Shown: positions 16,521 through 23,848 of the stretch, piece by piece | How the letters are laid out: every line of letters starts with the position of its first letter | How positions within the stretch are numbered: the stretch's first letter is position 1 | DNA from: Gammaproteobacteria bacterium | GTDB lineage: Bacteria > Pseudomonadota > Gammaproteobacteria > Steroidobacterales > Rariloculaceae | Reading direction: 5' to 3' | NCBI GenBank assembly: GCA_017577365.1 | Contig: PKRJ01000030.1 | Coordinates: 1 to 42,335 of the forward strand | DNA: 42,335 bases | The notes under the pieces: model-generated | The model's input: only the letters and a program-made list of their open reading frames with translations | What the model was told of the DNA's origin: nothing | Databases searched by the model: none | Program-made: the position numbers and the translations under genes

Positions 16521-17387
16521 ATGCCGGTTTGCAGAGTTCATGCCAGCGAAGTGCTGAGACGCGTGCACGGGAGGACGACCGAGCACAACCTGTCGCTCGT
16601 CGCCGCCGGCGCGGCGTTCTATGCGCTTCTCGCGATCTTTCCCGCGCTCGCGGCGCTCGTCGCTCTCTACGGCTTGTTCACCGATCCCGCAGTCGTCGGC
16701 GCGCAGATCGAGTCCGCATTGGATTTCGTGCCCGCGGACGCACGGAATCTGATCGCGTTGCAGCTCGAGCGCGTCGCGTCCGCGGGTCGCACGGCGCTGA
16801 GCGTCGGCGCCGGCTTGGCTTTCCTGCTCGCGCTCTGGAGCGCGGCGAAGGGCGTGAAATCCCTGATGATGGCGCTCAACATCGTGTACGGCGAGAAGGA
16901 AGCGCGAGGCTTCGTGAAGCTCAACGCCGTCGCTTTGCTGCTCACTCTCGTGGTGCTCGCGTTCGTGCTCGTTGCGCTCGCCGCGGTCGCCGTGCTGCCG
17001 GCGGCGATCGGCCTGCTGGATTTACCGCCGTTGCTCGAAGGGCTCGCCCGGTGGCTCCGATGGCCGCTGCTCGGCGCCGTGGGCGTCGGTATTCTCAGCG
17101 TGCTTTACCGCTACGCGCCGTCGCGCGCGCGTTCGGGCTGGCGCACGGTCGTCTACGGAGCCTCGGTCGCGATCGTGCTGTGGCTCGTCGGCTCGGCGCT
17201 GTTCTCCTTGTACGTCTCGAGCTTCGGCAGCTACAACGAGACTTTCGGCTCGGTCGCGGCGCCGGTCGTCTTGATGATGTGGTTCTATCTTTCGGCGTAT
17301 TTCGTATTGCTCGGCGGCGAGCTGAACGCCGAGCTCGAGCGCGCGCTCGCCCCGGCCGACGAGCTCCCCGGCGCTGCGCATCGCTGA
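16521..17387 (+). CDS. YihY/BrkB family inner-membrane protein
   Basis: The 288-residue protein has six hydrophobic segments and the family landmarks: AAGAAFYALLAIFPALAAL after a short N-terminal stretch, W-S-A-A-K-G-V-K-S-L-M-M-A-L-N, the YRYAPSRAR loop, and FGSVAAPVVLMMWFYLSAYFVLLGGELNAELE at the C-terminus. The family was once called ribonuclease BN in error and its transport or envelope function is unsettled. The start is divergent from the di-heme cytochrome with 71 bases between. Confidence 0.92.
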   Translation: MPVCRVHASEVLRRVHGRTTEHNLSLVAAGAAFYALLAIFPALAALVALYGLFTDPAVVGAQIESALDFVPADARNLIALQLERVASAGRTALSVGAGLAFLLALWSAAKGVKSLMMALNIVYGEKEARGFVKLNAVALLLTLVVLAFVLVALAAVAVLPAAIGLLDLPPLLEGLARWLRWPLLGAVGVGILSVLYRYAPSRARSGWRTVVYGASVAIVLWLVGSALFSLYVSSFGSYNETFGSVAAPVVLMMWFYLSAYFVLLGGELNAELERALAPADELPGAAHR

Positions 17388-17577
17388 GCCGGCATCGGAG
17401 CGAGCGGGGGCCGTTCCCAGACGCTTCTTCAGAATTGTCCAGCTCGACACGGTTTGCTTTTCGGTCCGCCGCCGGCTCAGAATTGCGAGCAGGCCGAGGA
17501 GCCTGCGAACGCCGCGCGCTCGGCGTACGTCTCGGCGACACGGCCGTTCGAGACGCTGAATACGAAGGGGGGATCGA

Positions 17578-18324
17578 ATGCCGAATGGGGGCCGCTCGTG
17601 GACGAGGCCGCTCGTCCTCGCCGTCGTCGCGTCTTCGCTGGTGTCGGTAGGCGCGGCGGAGGAGCCGGATCGTCCGGACTTCTCCGGCATCTGGTTTCCG
17701 AGTGGACGACCTTCGCCGAATCCGCCGCTGACCCCTGCCGCGGAGAAGCTGCGCGAACAGTATCTGGCGGAGTTCACGCTCGAAGACGATCCGGGCCGCT
17801 ATTGCATCTGGCCCGGCATGCCGCGTGCTCCGTGGGGAGCGCCGTTCCCGATCGAGATCATCCACCGCCCGCAGGATGTCACGATGTATTGGGAAGGCTA
17901 CGGCATGTATCGAAAGATCTACATGAAGGAGCATGCGCCTCCGCCGCCGCCGGTGTCTTCCGCGATGGGCTATTCGGTTGCGCATTGGGAGGGTGACACT
18001 CTCGTCGTCGAGACGACCCACCTGAAGCCGTACCCGTACATGAATCGCCTCGCGACGACGTCGGATGCGCATGTGCTCGAGCGGCTGTGGATGGAGAAGC
18101 GGGAGGTGGACGGCGGCGTCCGCACGTACTTGATCGACGAGATCGTGCTGACCGACCCGAAGCTCTACCGGGAGCCCGTCCGATTCCGGGCCGAGGCCGT
18201 GTTGCGGCCCGACATGCAGATGCTCGAATACACGTGCACGGATACGCTTTGGGAGGACTATCTCGAGCAGCGTGGATTGACGCTGCCCGACGTCGATGCG
18301 CTCCCGGACCCGACCGAGGACTGA
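17578..18324 (+). CDS. Secreted protein of unknown function with RPDFSGIW motif
   Basis: The 248-residue product has an N-terminal signal (PLVLAVVASSLVSVGAAEE) followed by R-P-D-F-S-G-I-W, a motif common at the mature start of uncharacterised exported proteins in acidobacteria and gammaproteobacteria. Other conserved-looking blocks are YCIWPGMPRAPW, VAHWEGDTLVVETTHL and LERLWMEKR. AAGGGGGG precedes the ATG. It ends 3 bases before a DUF6152-type gene, the two clearly forming one unit. Confidence 0.78.
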   Translation: MPNGGRSWTRPLVLAVVASSLVSVGAAEEPDRPDFSGIWFPSGRPSPNPPLTPAAEKLREQYLAEFTLEDDPGRYCIWPGMPRAPWGAPFPIEIIHRPQDVTMYWEGYGMYRKIYMKEHAPPPPPVSSAMGYSVAHWEGDTLVVETTHLKPYPYMNRLATTSDAHVLERLWMEKREVDGGVRTYLIDEIVLTDPKLYREPVRFRAEAVLRPDMQMLEYTCTDTLWEDYLEQRGLTLPDVDALPDPTED

Positions 18325-18327
18325 CCT

Positions 18328-18723
18328 ATGAGAAAAAGTCTAACGGCCGCGTTCGCGGCGGCACTTTCGGCGGTTCCCATGCTGGGCGCCGCGCACCATT
18401 CGTTCGCCATCTACGACATGCAGACGGAGTACACGTTCGAAGGCGTCGTAGAGACGTTGAAGTTCCGTAATCCGCACATGGCGCTGACCCTAGTCGAGAC
18501 CAAGGACGGCGAGCGCAGAGTCATCAATTTCGTCGAAGGCGCGCCGGCGAACATGCTCGTGCGGATGGGGTTCGACCCGGCGCACATTCAGCCCGGCAAA
18601 CGAATCAAAGCCATCGGATCGCCCAGGAAGGACGATCCGAACGCGTACTTTCTGAAGACGATCATCCTCGAGGACGGCACGCGGTTCGATACGCTCGGTC
18701 CGGGAGGGCAGGAGAGGCGCTGA
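18328..18723 (+). CDS. Secreted DUF6152-type protein
   Basis: The 131-residue protein has a signal peptide ending at GAAHHSFA, the typical A-H-H-S-F-A mature start of the DUF6152 family, then a small beta-rich OB-like domain (EYTFEGVVETLKFRNPHMALTL). The paired His after the signal could bind metal. It starts 3 bases after the preceding secreted gene, so the two are coupled. The family commonly accompanies the RPDFSGIW-type proteins; the process is unknown. Confidence 0.8.
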   Translation: MRKSLTAAFAAALSAVPMLGAAHHSFAIYDMQTEYTFEGVVETLKFRNPHMALTLVETKDGERRVINFVEGAPANMLVRMGFDPAHIQPGKRIKAIGSPRKDDPNAYFLKTIILEDGTRFDTLGPGGQERR

Positions 18724-18860
18724 CGGTATCGCGCGCGTTATTCGCGCGCGAGGCGCGACGCCTGCGTCGACACCATCGACGCCCGGGCGCGCTCGTCGTG
18801 ATGCTCGGCCGATTCGGCCATTCGGGCCGGATTGGCATGAAACCTGCTTTTCTCAGCCCA

Positions 18861-18947
18861 CGTCTCGCCGGGGTTCTCCCCCCCAGTTGCGCTGTTTCCG
18901 ATCCTCCCCGGAACAATGTCCCCCGAAACAGCGTCCCCGGCGAGGCG
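18861..18947. repeat. Nested inverted-repeat element between convergent genes
   Basis: Outer arms CGTCTCGCCGGGG (18861-18873) and CCCCGGCGAGGCG (18935-18947) pair with one mismatch. Inner arms GCTGTTTC (18891-18898) and GAAACAGC (18925-18932) pair exactly. The centre holds GGAACAATGTCCCC-like sequence, similar in style to dispersed GTCCCC/GTTTCC palindromic elements in proteobacteria. It probably folds as a cruciform or RNA hairpin and sits just beyond the stop of the TonB-type gene. Confidence 0.6.
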
Positions 18948-18955
18948 CTTCCGCT

Positions 18956-20035
18956 TCAGACCTCGAGCTCGAAGCGAAACACAGTGCGCACTCCGACGAT
19001 CTCGACCGGCTCCCCGCGGATGGTCGGCGGCCGATAACGTAGATTGATCGCGGCATCGAGCGCTGCCTCGTGGAACAGCGAGCTCGACGACTCGACGATG
19101 ACCGGAGCGTGCACCTCGCCGTGCGGCGTGACCGTGTACTCGACGACGACGTAGCCCTCGATCCCCCGTCGCGCGGCGACGAGGGGATAGCTCGGCGGCC
19201 GGTAGACGACCGGCCGGAAGTCGCGCAGGTCGACCGAAGGCTGAATCATCGCGACGATCGCACGTGCATCGGGAGCGCTGAAGCGCGGACGATCCGTCCA
19301 GGAGGACGTCACGGCGGGACGGGCGACGCGGGCGTACGTGGGCTCGGGGATCGAAGGCCGAGCCGACGGAAACGGCCGCAAACGGGGCCGGACTTCGCCC
19401 AAGGGCGGCTCATCGTCCTGGACGGCGGGCTGGACCGCCGGGGCGTCGCGCTGCTCGCCGGCCGGTATCGACCGAGGGCCGGGCGAGCTTTCGACGGCGC
19501 TCGGCTGGGAGGGCGTTCCCTCGGCGCGCGCGCTCGCGGCGCTCCACCCGAAATCTGGCGAGAACATCCACGTCATCAGCAGGAACAGCGCGAGCGTGAC
19601 TCCCGTGCCGCCGGTGGTCGCCGCGGTATAGCGCAGCATCGCGTAGTGGTTACGCCACGCCGCCTGGACCGCGGCGAAAGCCGGAACATAGACGGCGACG
19701 AGAGCGCGAAGAGAGCGAGCGAGCCATGGCGAGCGATGCAGCCACGATCCGAGCTCGGGTCGTTTCACAAACTCGCTCGCGATTGCAGAGAATGCACCGA
19801 GCCGCCGCTTCGCGTCGGTCGAGGCTTCCTCCGGCGGAACGCCGAAACGCAGGGCCTCCGCTTCGAGATCCTGGTAGTGGTCCTCGAGCTCCGACGCGAG
19901 GCGTGAGACGTACTTCGGCGAAACTCCCAAGGCGAGGAGCTGCTCGAGGAGGACGTTGATCTCAGAGTCTGCCCGCATCTTCGGCTCTTGGGCCGGGCCC
20001 CGTTCGCGTCCGGCCGCGGGACCGCCGAGGGTCAT
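18956..20035 (-). CDS. Membrane protein with PadR-partner N-terminal domain and TonB C-terminal domain
   Basis: The ATG at 20035 overlaps the PadR stop (ATGA), giving 359 residues; an internal ATG at 19978 is an alternative. Residues about 22-95 (INVLLEQLLALGVSPKYVSRLASELEDHYQDLEAEAL) resemble the HAAS/permease-prefix domains that accompany PadR regulators. A membrane segment follows at about 143-159, then a Pro-rich periplasmic linker, and a TonB C-terminal domain at about 280-359 (YPLVAARRGIEGYVVVEYTV, AALDAAINLRYRPP). TonB domains transmit energy to outer-membrane receptors; here the usual N-terminal anchor is replaced by a signalling-type domain. The combination is noteworthy. Confidence 0.8.
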   Translation of the reverse strand: MTLGGPAAGRERGPAQEPKMRADSEINVLLEQLLALGVSPKYVSRLASELEDHYQDLEAEALRFGVPPEEASTDAKRRLGAFSAIASEFVKRPELGSWLHRSPWLARSLRALVAVYVPAFAAVQAAWRNHYAMLRYTAATTGGTGVTLALFLLMTWMFSPDFGWSAASARAEGTPSQPSAVESSPGPRSIPAGEQRDAPAVQPAVQDDEPPLGEVRPRLRPFPSARPSIPEPTYARVARPAVTSSWTDRPRFSAPDARAIVAMIQPSVDLRDFRPVVYRPPSYPLVAARRGIEGYVVVEYTVTPHGEVHAPVIVESSSSLFHEAALDAAINLRYRPPTIRGEPVEIVGVRTVFRFELEV

Positions 20036-20370
20036 GCCCGACTGGGCTCTTCTAGCACCGAGCGCACCCCGTTGGAGATACGCTCCCATTGCTCCGTCAG
20101 GTGCTGAAGCCGTTTGCGTCCCTTCGCCGTCACCGAGTAATAGACTCGCGAACGACCGTTGACCGTCTTTCGGCGGGCCTTCAATGCGCCTTTCTGCTCC
20201 AGGCTGTACAACGCGGGATAGACGACGCCTTCCCCGAGCGCGATGGCGTCCCGCGTGGTCGCCTTGATCAGCTTCACGAGCTCGTATCCGTACATCTCTC
20301 GCCTGGCGAGCAAGCGCAGCACGAGCAGCTCGGGGACCCCGCTCATGAAAGGAGGATTGGTCTGCGCCAC
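20032..20370 (-). CDS. PadR family transcriptional regulator
   Basis: The protein has the winged-helix PadR core: VPELLVLRLLARREMYGYELV, EGVVYPALYSLEQKGALKAR and RSRVYYSVTAKGRKRL. I favour the GTG at 20370 (112 residues, starting AQTNPPFMSGV), since members of this group often have that short lead; ATG 20346 gives 104 residues. Neither has a strong ribosome site. Its stop overlaps the start of the TonB/HAAS-type gene, so the two are translated together, and PadR probably controls this operon and senses through the partner. The reverse-strand neighbour is DUF3500. Confidence 0.9.
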   Translation of the reverse strand: MAQTNPPFMSGVPELLVLRLLARREMYGYELVKLIKATTRDAIALGEGVVYPALYSLEQKGALKARRKTVNGRSRVYYSVTAKGRKRLQHLTEQWERISNGVRSVLEEPSRA

Positions 20371-20583
20371 GTCGGTCCGCCCTGATGCCTTGAACGACCG
20401 AATGCTAGTGCGCCTGCGGGCGGCAGCGCAACGGCGGACGAGAAACTTTGCGCCCCGGCGGAAGGGGAGCGTGAGCGAGGAACGGAGCACGACGGAAACC
20501 GACCTTGACCGCTTGCCCCGCCGCCGGGATCATCCGAACGCAACTTTCGATCATCGTCGCCAAGCGCCGAACGGGAGGAATCG

Positions 20584-21651
20584 ATGAGCGTTCGCTGGGT
20601 CGCTTGCTGCGCCGCAATCATCGCATTGCCGGTTGCGGCTCAGCCGGGCGGAGCGTCGCCGGAGGCCGAGCGGGTCGTGCAGGCGGCGCGGGCTCTCCTC
20701 GATGCCGTCGGCGGACCGCCGGGTCCGGTGGAGCTGATGACGGGGGTCAGCCGGCGCGATCGCTTGCTTCTCGCTGGCGACGACCCGGAACGCGAGAACT
20801 GGACCTACTGGCCGACGGAGCGCGCGGGGCTTCCGCTCGAGCTGATGACGGCGCAGCAAAGGCTGCTCGCGCATGACTTGCTGCGCACCGTGCTGAGCTC
20901 GCAAGGGTACGGTAAAGTCACGAACATCATGCAGTTAGAGCAGTTTCTCAAGGTCACGGATGAGATCGGGTTTCCGCGCGACGTCGGCAATTACTCGCTG
21001 GTCTTCTTCGGCGAGCCGTCACTCGAGGAGCCATGGGGTTGGCGCTTCGAGGGACATCACGTCTCGTTGAATATCTCGGTGACGCCGGACGCCATCACCG
21101 TCACGCCGACTTTCCTCGGCGCGAATCCCGGCGAGATTCGCACGGGATCGCTCGCCGGTTTGAGAGTTCTCGCGGCCGAAGAGGATCTCGGACGGGAGCT
21201 CGTGATGTCGTTGACCGCGGAGCAGCGCGCCCGGGCCGTGATTTCCGAGCGAGCGCCCGGCGATATCTTGACCGGCCAATTCGGTAAGCCGCGCGACGAC
21301 TGGCATGCATGGCGGGAAACCTTGCAAGCCGAGGGCATACCGGTCGCCGAGCTGAACGAGGTGCAGCAGCATTGGGTGCGCCGGATTCTCGACGAGGTCG
21401 TCGCGACGTACCGCCCCGAGATTTCTCGCGCGTACCTCGACGCGATCGACGTCCGCGAGCTTCACTTCGCATGGATGGGCACCCTCGAACGGCGCGGTCC
21501 TCATTATTACCGGCTGCAGGGGCCGGACTTCGTGTTCGAGTTCGACAACGTGCAGGACGGCGCGAATCACGTCCACAGCGTTTGGCGCAGCAAGTCGTCC
21601 GATTTCGGCGATGGCCCGCTCGAGCGCCACTATCGAGCCTATAGCCACTGA
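20584..21651 (+). CDS. Secreted DUF3500 family protein
   Basis: The 355-residue product has a signal peptide (VACCAAIIALPVAAQ) and DUF3500 landmarks: WTYWPTERAGLPLELMTAQQRLLAHDLL, GWRFEGHHVSLNISV, PTFLGANP and HYYRLQGPDFVFEFDNVQDGANHVHSVWR. The HHVSLN and NHVHSVWR histidines suggest a metal site, but no activity is established. GGGAGGA precedes the ATG. Eight bases later the M23 peptidase begins, so they share an mRNA. Confidence 0.9.
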   Translation: MSVRWVACCAAIIALPVAAQPGGASPEAERVVQAARALLDAVGGPPGPVELMTGVSRRDRLLLAGDDPERENWTYWPTERAGLPLELMTAQQRLLAHDLLRTVLSSQGYGKVTNIMQLEQFLKVTDEIGFPRDVGNYSLVFFGEPSLEEPWGWRFEGHHVSLNISVTPDAITVTPTFLGANPGEIRTGSLAGLRVLAAEEDLGRELVMSLTAEQRARAVISERAPGDILTGQFGKPRDDWHAWRETLQAEGIPVAELNEVQQHWVRRILDEVVATYRPEISRAYLDAIDVRELHFAWMGTLERRGPHYYRLQGPDFVFEFDNVQDGANHVHSVWRSKSSDFGDGPLERHYRAYSH

Positions 21652-21659
21652 GCGCTCCG

Positions 21660-22472
21660 ATGTGGACGTCGACGCTTTTCGCCGCGACCCTCGCGGTATC
21701 GCAGGGACAAGCGGTTCGCCTCGAGGTGGCCCACGAGCCCGCGCTCGAATCCGCGGTCGCGGTCTGGGGGGAGCATTCCGTGCCGTTCGTGCGGCGCGGC
21801 GAGCGCTGGGTCACGGCGATCGGCGTCGATCTCGATGCCGCACCAGGCACCCATGAAGCCGGCGTCGTGCTGACTTTCGCGGACGGCCGCGAGGAGCATC
21901 GCTCATACACGCTCGACGTGCGCGCGGTTGCCTTTCCGACGACCGAGCTGACGGTCGAGCCCCGCTACGTCGAGCTGAGCCCCGAGGATCAGGCCCGAGC
22001 GGACCGCGAGAGCCGCGAGATCGCCTCGATCTACGCGACGTTGACGCCCGAAGCGTACTGGAGCGAGCCGTTCATCGTGCCGATCCCGGGCACGACCGGC
22101 GGACGCAACTTCGGCCACCGACGCATCTTCAACGGCCAGCCGCGAGCTCCTCACTCCGGCGCCGACCTGCGGGCCGCGACGGGAACCCCGGTGCTCGCAT
22201 CGAATCGGGGGCGGGTCGTGCTCGCCAAGGAGCTCTTCTTCAGCGGCAACGCGGTCTTCATCGATCATGGGCTCGGCGTTTACTCGGCCTATCTGCACTT
22301 GTCCGAGATCCACGTCGAGCCGGGGCAGATCGTCGAGCGAGGGCAGGTCGTCGGGCTGTCCGGCGCAACCGGGCGGGTGACCGGCCCGCACCTGCATTGG
22401 GGCGCTCGAATCCTCGATGCTCGCGTCGATCCTTTCTCGCTGCTCGGGCTCGAGCCCGAAGGAGATGAATGA
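21660..22472 (+). CDS. M23 family (LytM-type) metallopeptidase
   Basis: The 270-residue protein has a weak N-terminal signal, a beta-rich N-terminal domain, and an M23 peptidase domain at about residues 140-262: R-x-F-N-G-x-P-R-A-P-H-S-G-A-D-L with the zinc ligands His and Asp, and T-G-P-H-L-H-W with the HxH motif. Such enzymes cut peptide cross-links in murein in the periplasm. Family members with this FNGQPRAPHSGADL pattern are usually active. Its stop overlaps the next start (ATGA). Confidence 0.9.
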   Translation: MWTSTLFAATLAVSQGQAVRLEVAHEPALESAVAVWGEHSVPFVRRGERWVTAIGVDLDAAPGTHEAGVVLTFADGREEHRSYTLDVRAVAFPTTELTVEPRYVELSPEDQARADRESREIASIYATLTPEAYWSEPFIVPIPGTTGGRNFGHRRIFNGQPRAPHSGADLRAATGTPVLASNRGRVVLAKELFFSGNAVFIDHGLGVYSAYLHLSEIHVEPGQIVERGQVVGLSGATGRVTGPHLHWGARILDARVDPFSLLGLEPEGDE

Positions 22473-23023
22473 TGACGATCTTCGGCGGTCGCGGCTCGAC
22501 GGGGGCTTCCGGCAGGGACGGCACGCGCAGGGCGTGCCGTACGTCGACGCGCGCGACGCGTGCCGCGGCGCGCATGCGCGCGCTCATCGCCGCGAATGCG
22601 CCGATACTGCTAGCGACGACGCTGGGCGTCGCGGCTGGTCCGGCGCTCGCGCAGACTTTCGGCTTGTCCGATTACTCCGGGGCCGAGCTGTTCGACCGTT
22701 TCTGCGCCGCCTGTCACGGCTCGAGCGGCCGCGGGGACGGTCCCGTCGCGCCGACGTTGAACGTCGCGGTGCCGGACCTGACGCGGCTCGCGGAGCGCAA
22801 CGACGGCACGTTCCCCGCTCAGGACGTGCGAGCCGTCATCGACGGGCGGGCGCTCGTCGTCGCGCACGGACCGCGCACGATGCCGGTGTGGGGATACGAG
22901 TTCTGGGTCGAGGAGGGGGGCGACATCGAGGCGGAGCGCAACGCCAGGGAACTGATCGACCGTCTGGTGCGTCATATCGAGTCGATCCAGGAGACGATGG
23001 CACCCGGGGGGCAGGTTCGATGA
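22469..23023 (+). CDS. Monoheme cytochrome c
   Basis: One heme c motif, CAACH, lies in a cytochrome-c domain (FDRFCAACHGSSGRGDGPVAPTL) with the probable axial Met in T-M-P-V-W-G. The ORF begins ATG 22469 (or 22472, better spaced behind AAGGAG). This gives a 35-residue Gly/Arg/Thr-rich lead before the hydrophobic segment RALIAANAPILLATTLGVAAGPALA. The in-frame ATG at 22574 would give an ordinary signal peptide but has no ribosome site. It overlaps the M23 gene by 4 bases. It is an exported electron carrier; the partner is unknown. Confidence 0.82.
   Translation: MMTIFGGRGSTGASGRDGTRRACRTSTRATRAAARMRALIAANAPILLATTLGVAAGPALAQTFGLSDYSGAELFDRFCAACHGSSGRGDGPVAPTLNVAVPDLTRLAERNDGTFPAQDVRAVIDGRALVVAHGPRTMPVWGYEFWVEEGGDIEAERNARELIDRLVRHIESIQETMAPGGQVR
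22518..22540 (+). promoter_or_regulatory. 9-bp hairpin inside the 5' part of the cytochrome c gene
   Basis: ACGGCACGC (22518-22526) pairs exactly with GCGTGCCGT (22532-22540) around GCAGG. If translation begins at 22574, this hairpin is the only structure in an otherwise unusual 101-base spacer. It would then be a candidate attenuator or mRNA-stability element. Confidence 0.35.
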
Positions 23024-23348
23024 AACCCGCCTAGCGGGCCCGCGCGCTCGACCCAGTCTCGTTTCCGGAAGCGTCTCGGTTCCGAGCTGTGGACCGGGAA
23101 CGGTCCGTTGCGACCTACCGCATGGCCGGCAATTTTGTTAGCATACACGCGGTTTTCGGGGTGATCCGTCCTGCCGACGTGCAACTTCGCTCCGGCGGTT
23201 GCGGTCGTTAGGTCCGGATACCAACCCGAGAGGTAGGTAAGGGCCCCGGTTGGGGCTTTTCTATTTGGACGGCCGGAAACTCGGCCGGGCGAGGAGGACT
23301 GGCGTCGAGGATGGGCCCAACGGCCCTTTTTTTGTCGATCTCGAAGGC
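23024..23348 (+). promoter_or_regulatory. Leader of the rimP operon with two tandem hairpins (rimP-leader-like)
   Basis: No gene is seen in these 325 bases. Two terminator-like hairpins precede rimP: GCCCC-GGTT-GGGGC with TTTT (23243-23260) and GGGCC-CAAC-GGCCC with seven T (23313-23333). A putative attenuator, the rimP leader, is described in gammaproteobacteria. Length, position and the U-tailed hairpin fit that class, but I cannot align it. A promoter is expected upstream; TAGCAT near 23139 could be a -10 box, without a good -35. No tRNA-Met gene is present, although metY heads this operon in E. coli. Confidence 0.55.
23313..23333 (+). terminator. Intrinsic terminator/attenuator 15 bases before rimP
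   Basis: A 5-bp G/C stem GGGCC/GGCCC around CAAC is followed by seven T. It is placed to stop transcripts before rimP, so it must be read through or controlled for the operon to be expressed. Confidence 0.65.
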
Positions 23349-23834
23349 GTGTCGGAAGTGCGAACCAGTGCGGACAAAGAGCGTCTGATCGGATTGATCG
23401 AGCCGGCATTGAGCGCGCTCGGCTACGAGCTCGTCGATCTCGATCTGAAGCGCGGCCGACGCGGCCTGCTCCGCGTGTATATCGACCGGAAGTCGGCCGA
23501 CGAGGGCGGCGTGACGCTGGCGGATTGCGAGCTGGTGAGCGGTCAGGTCGGCGCGCTGCTCGATGTCGAGGATCCGATTCCCGGCGCATACGATCTCGAG
23601 ATCTCGTCGCCGGGGCTCGACAGGAAGCTGCGCACGCCCGCGCACTTCGAGCGTTTCGCCGGCGAGGAGGTGCGGATCGAGCTGTCTCGCGCCCGGGACG
23701 GCCGCAAGCGGCTCAAGGGGCTGCTGAAGGGCATCGAGGACGACAAGGTGGTCGTCGACGTCGACGGTAACGCGTGGCGACTGTCGCTGGACGAGATCGA
23801 CGAAGCGCGGCTGGTGCCGCCGAAGTCGGCATAA
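23349..23834 (+). CDS. rimP: Ribosome maturation factor RimP
   Basis: Using GTG 23349 the protein is 161 residues, the family norm. It needs RimP for 30S subunit maturation. Conserved pieces are LIEPALSALGYELVDLDL, RGLLRVYID, CELVSGQVGALLDVEDPIPG, YDLEISSPGLDRKL and the C-terminal small domain LKGLLKGIEDDKVVVDVDG. Longer in-frame reading back to 23250 would run across the terminator hairpin and is unlikely. It is the first gene of the operon; nusA follows after 14 bases. Confidence 0.95.
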   Translation: MSEVRTSADKERLIGLIEPALSALGYELVDLDLKRGRRGLLRVYIDRKSADEGGVTLADCELVSGQVGALLDVEDPIPGAYDLEISSPGLDRKLRTPAHFERFAGEEVRIELSRARDGRKRLKGLLKGIEDDKVVVDVDGNAWRLSLDEIDEARLVPPKSA

Positions 23835-23848
23835 CTGGTGGCTGCAAG

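Noticed and set aside
23024..23240. tRNA-Met gene ahead of rimP, as in E. coli metY
   Set aside because: No T-loop GGTTCGAATC-type sequence or cloverleaf could be found.
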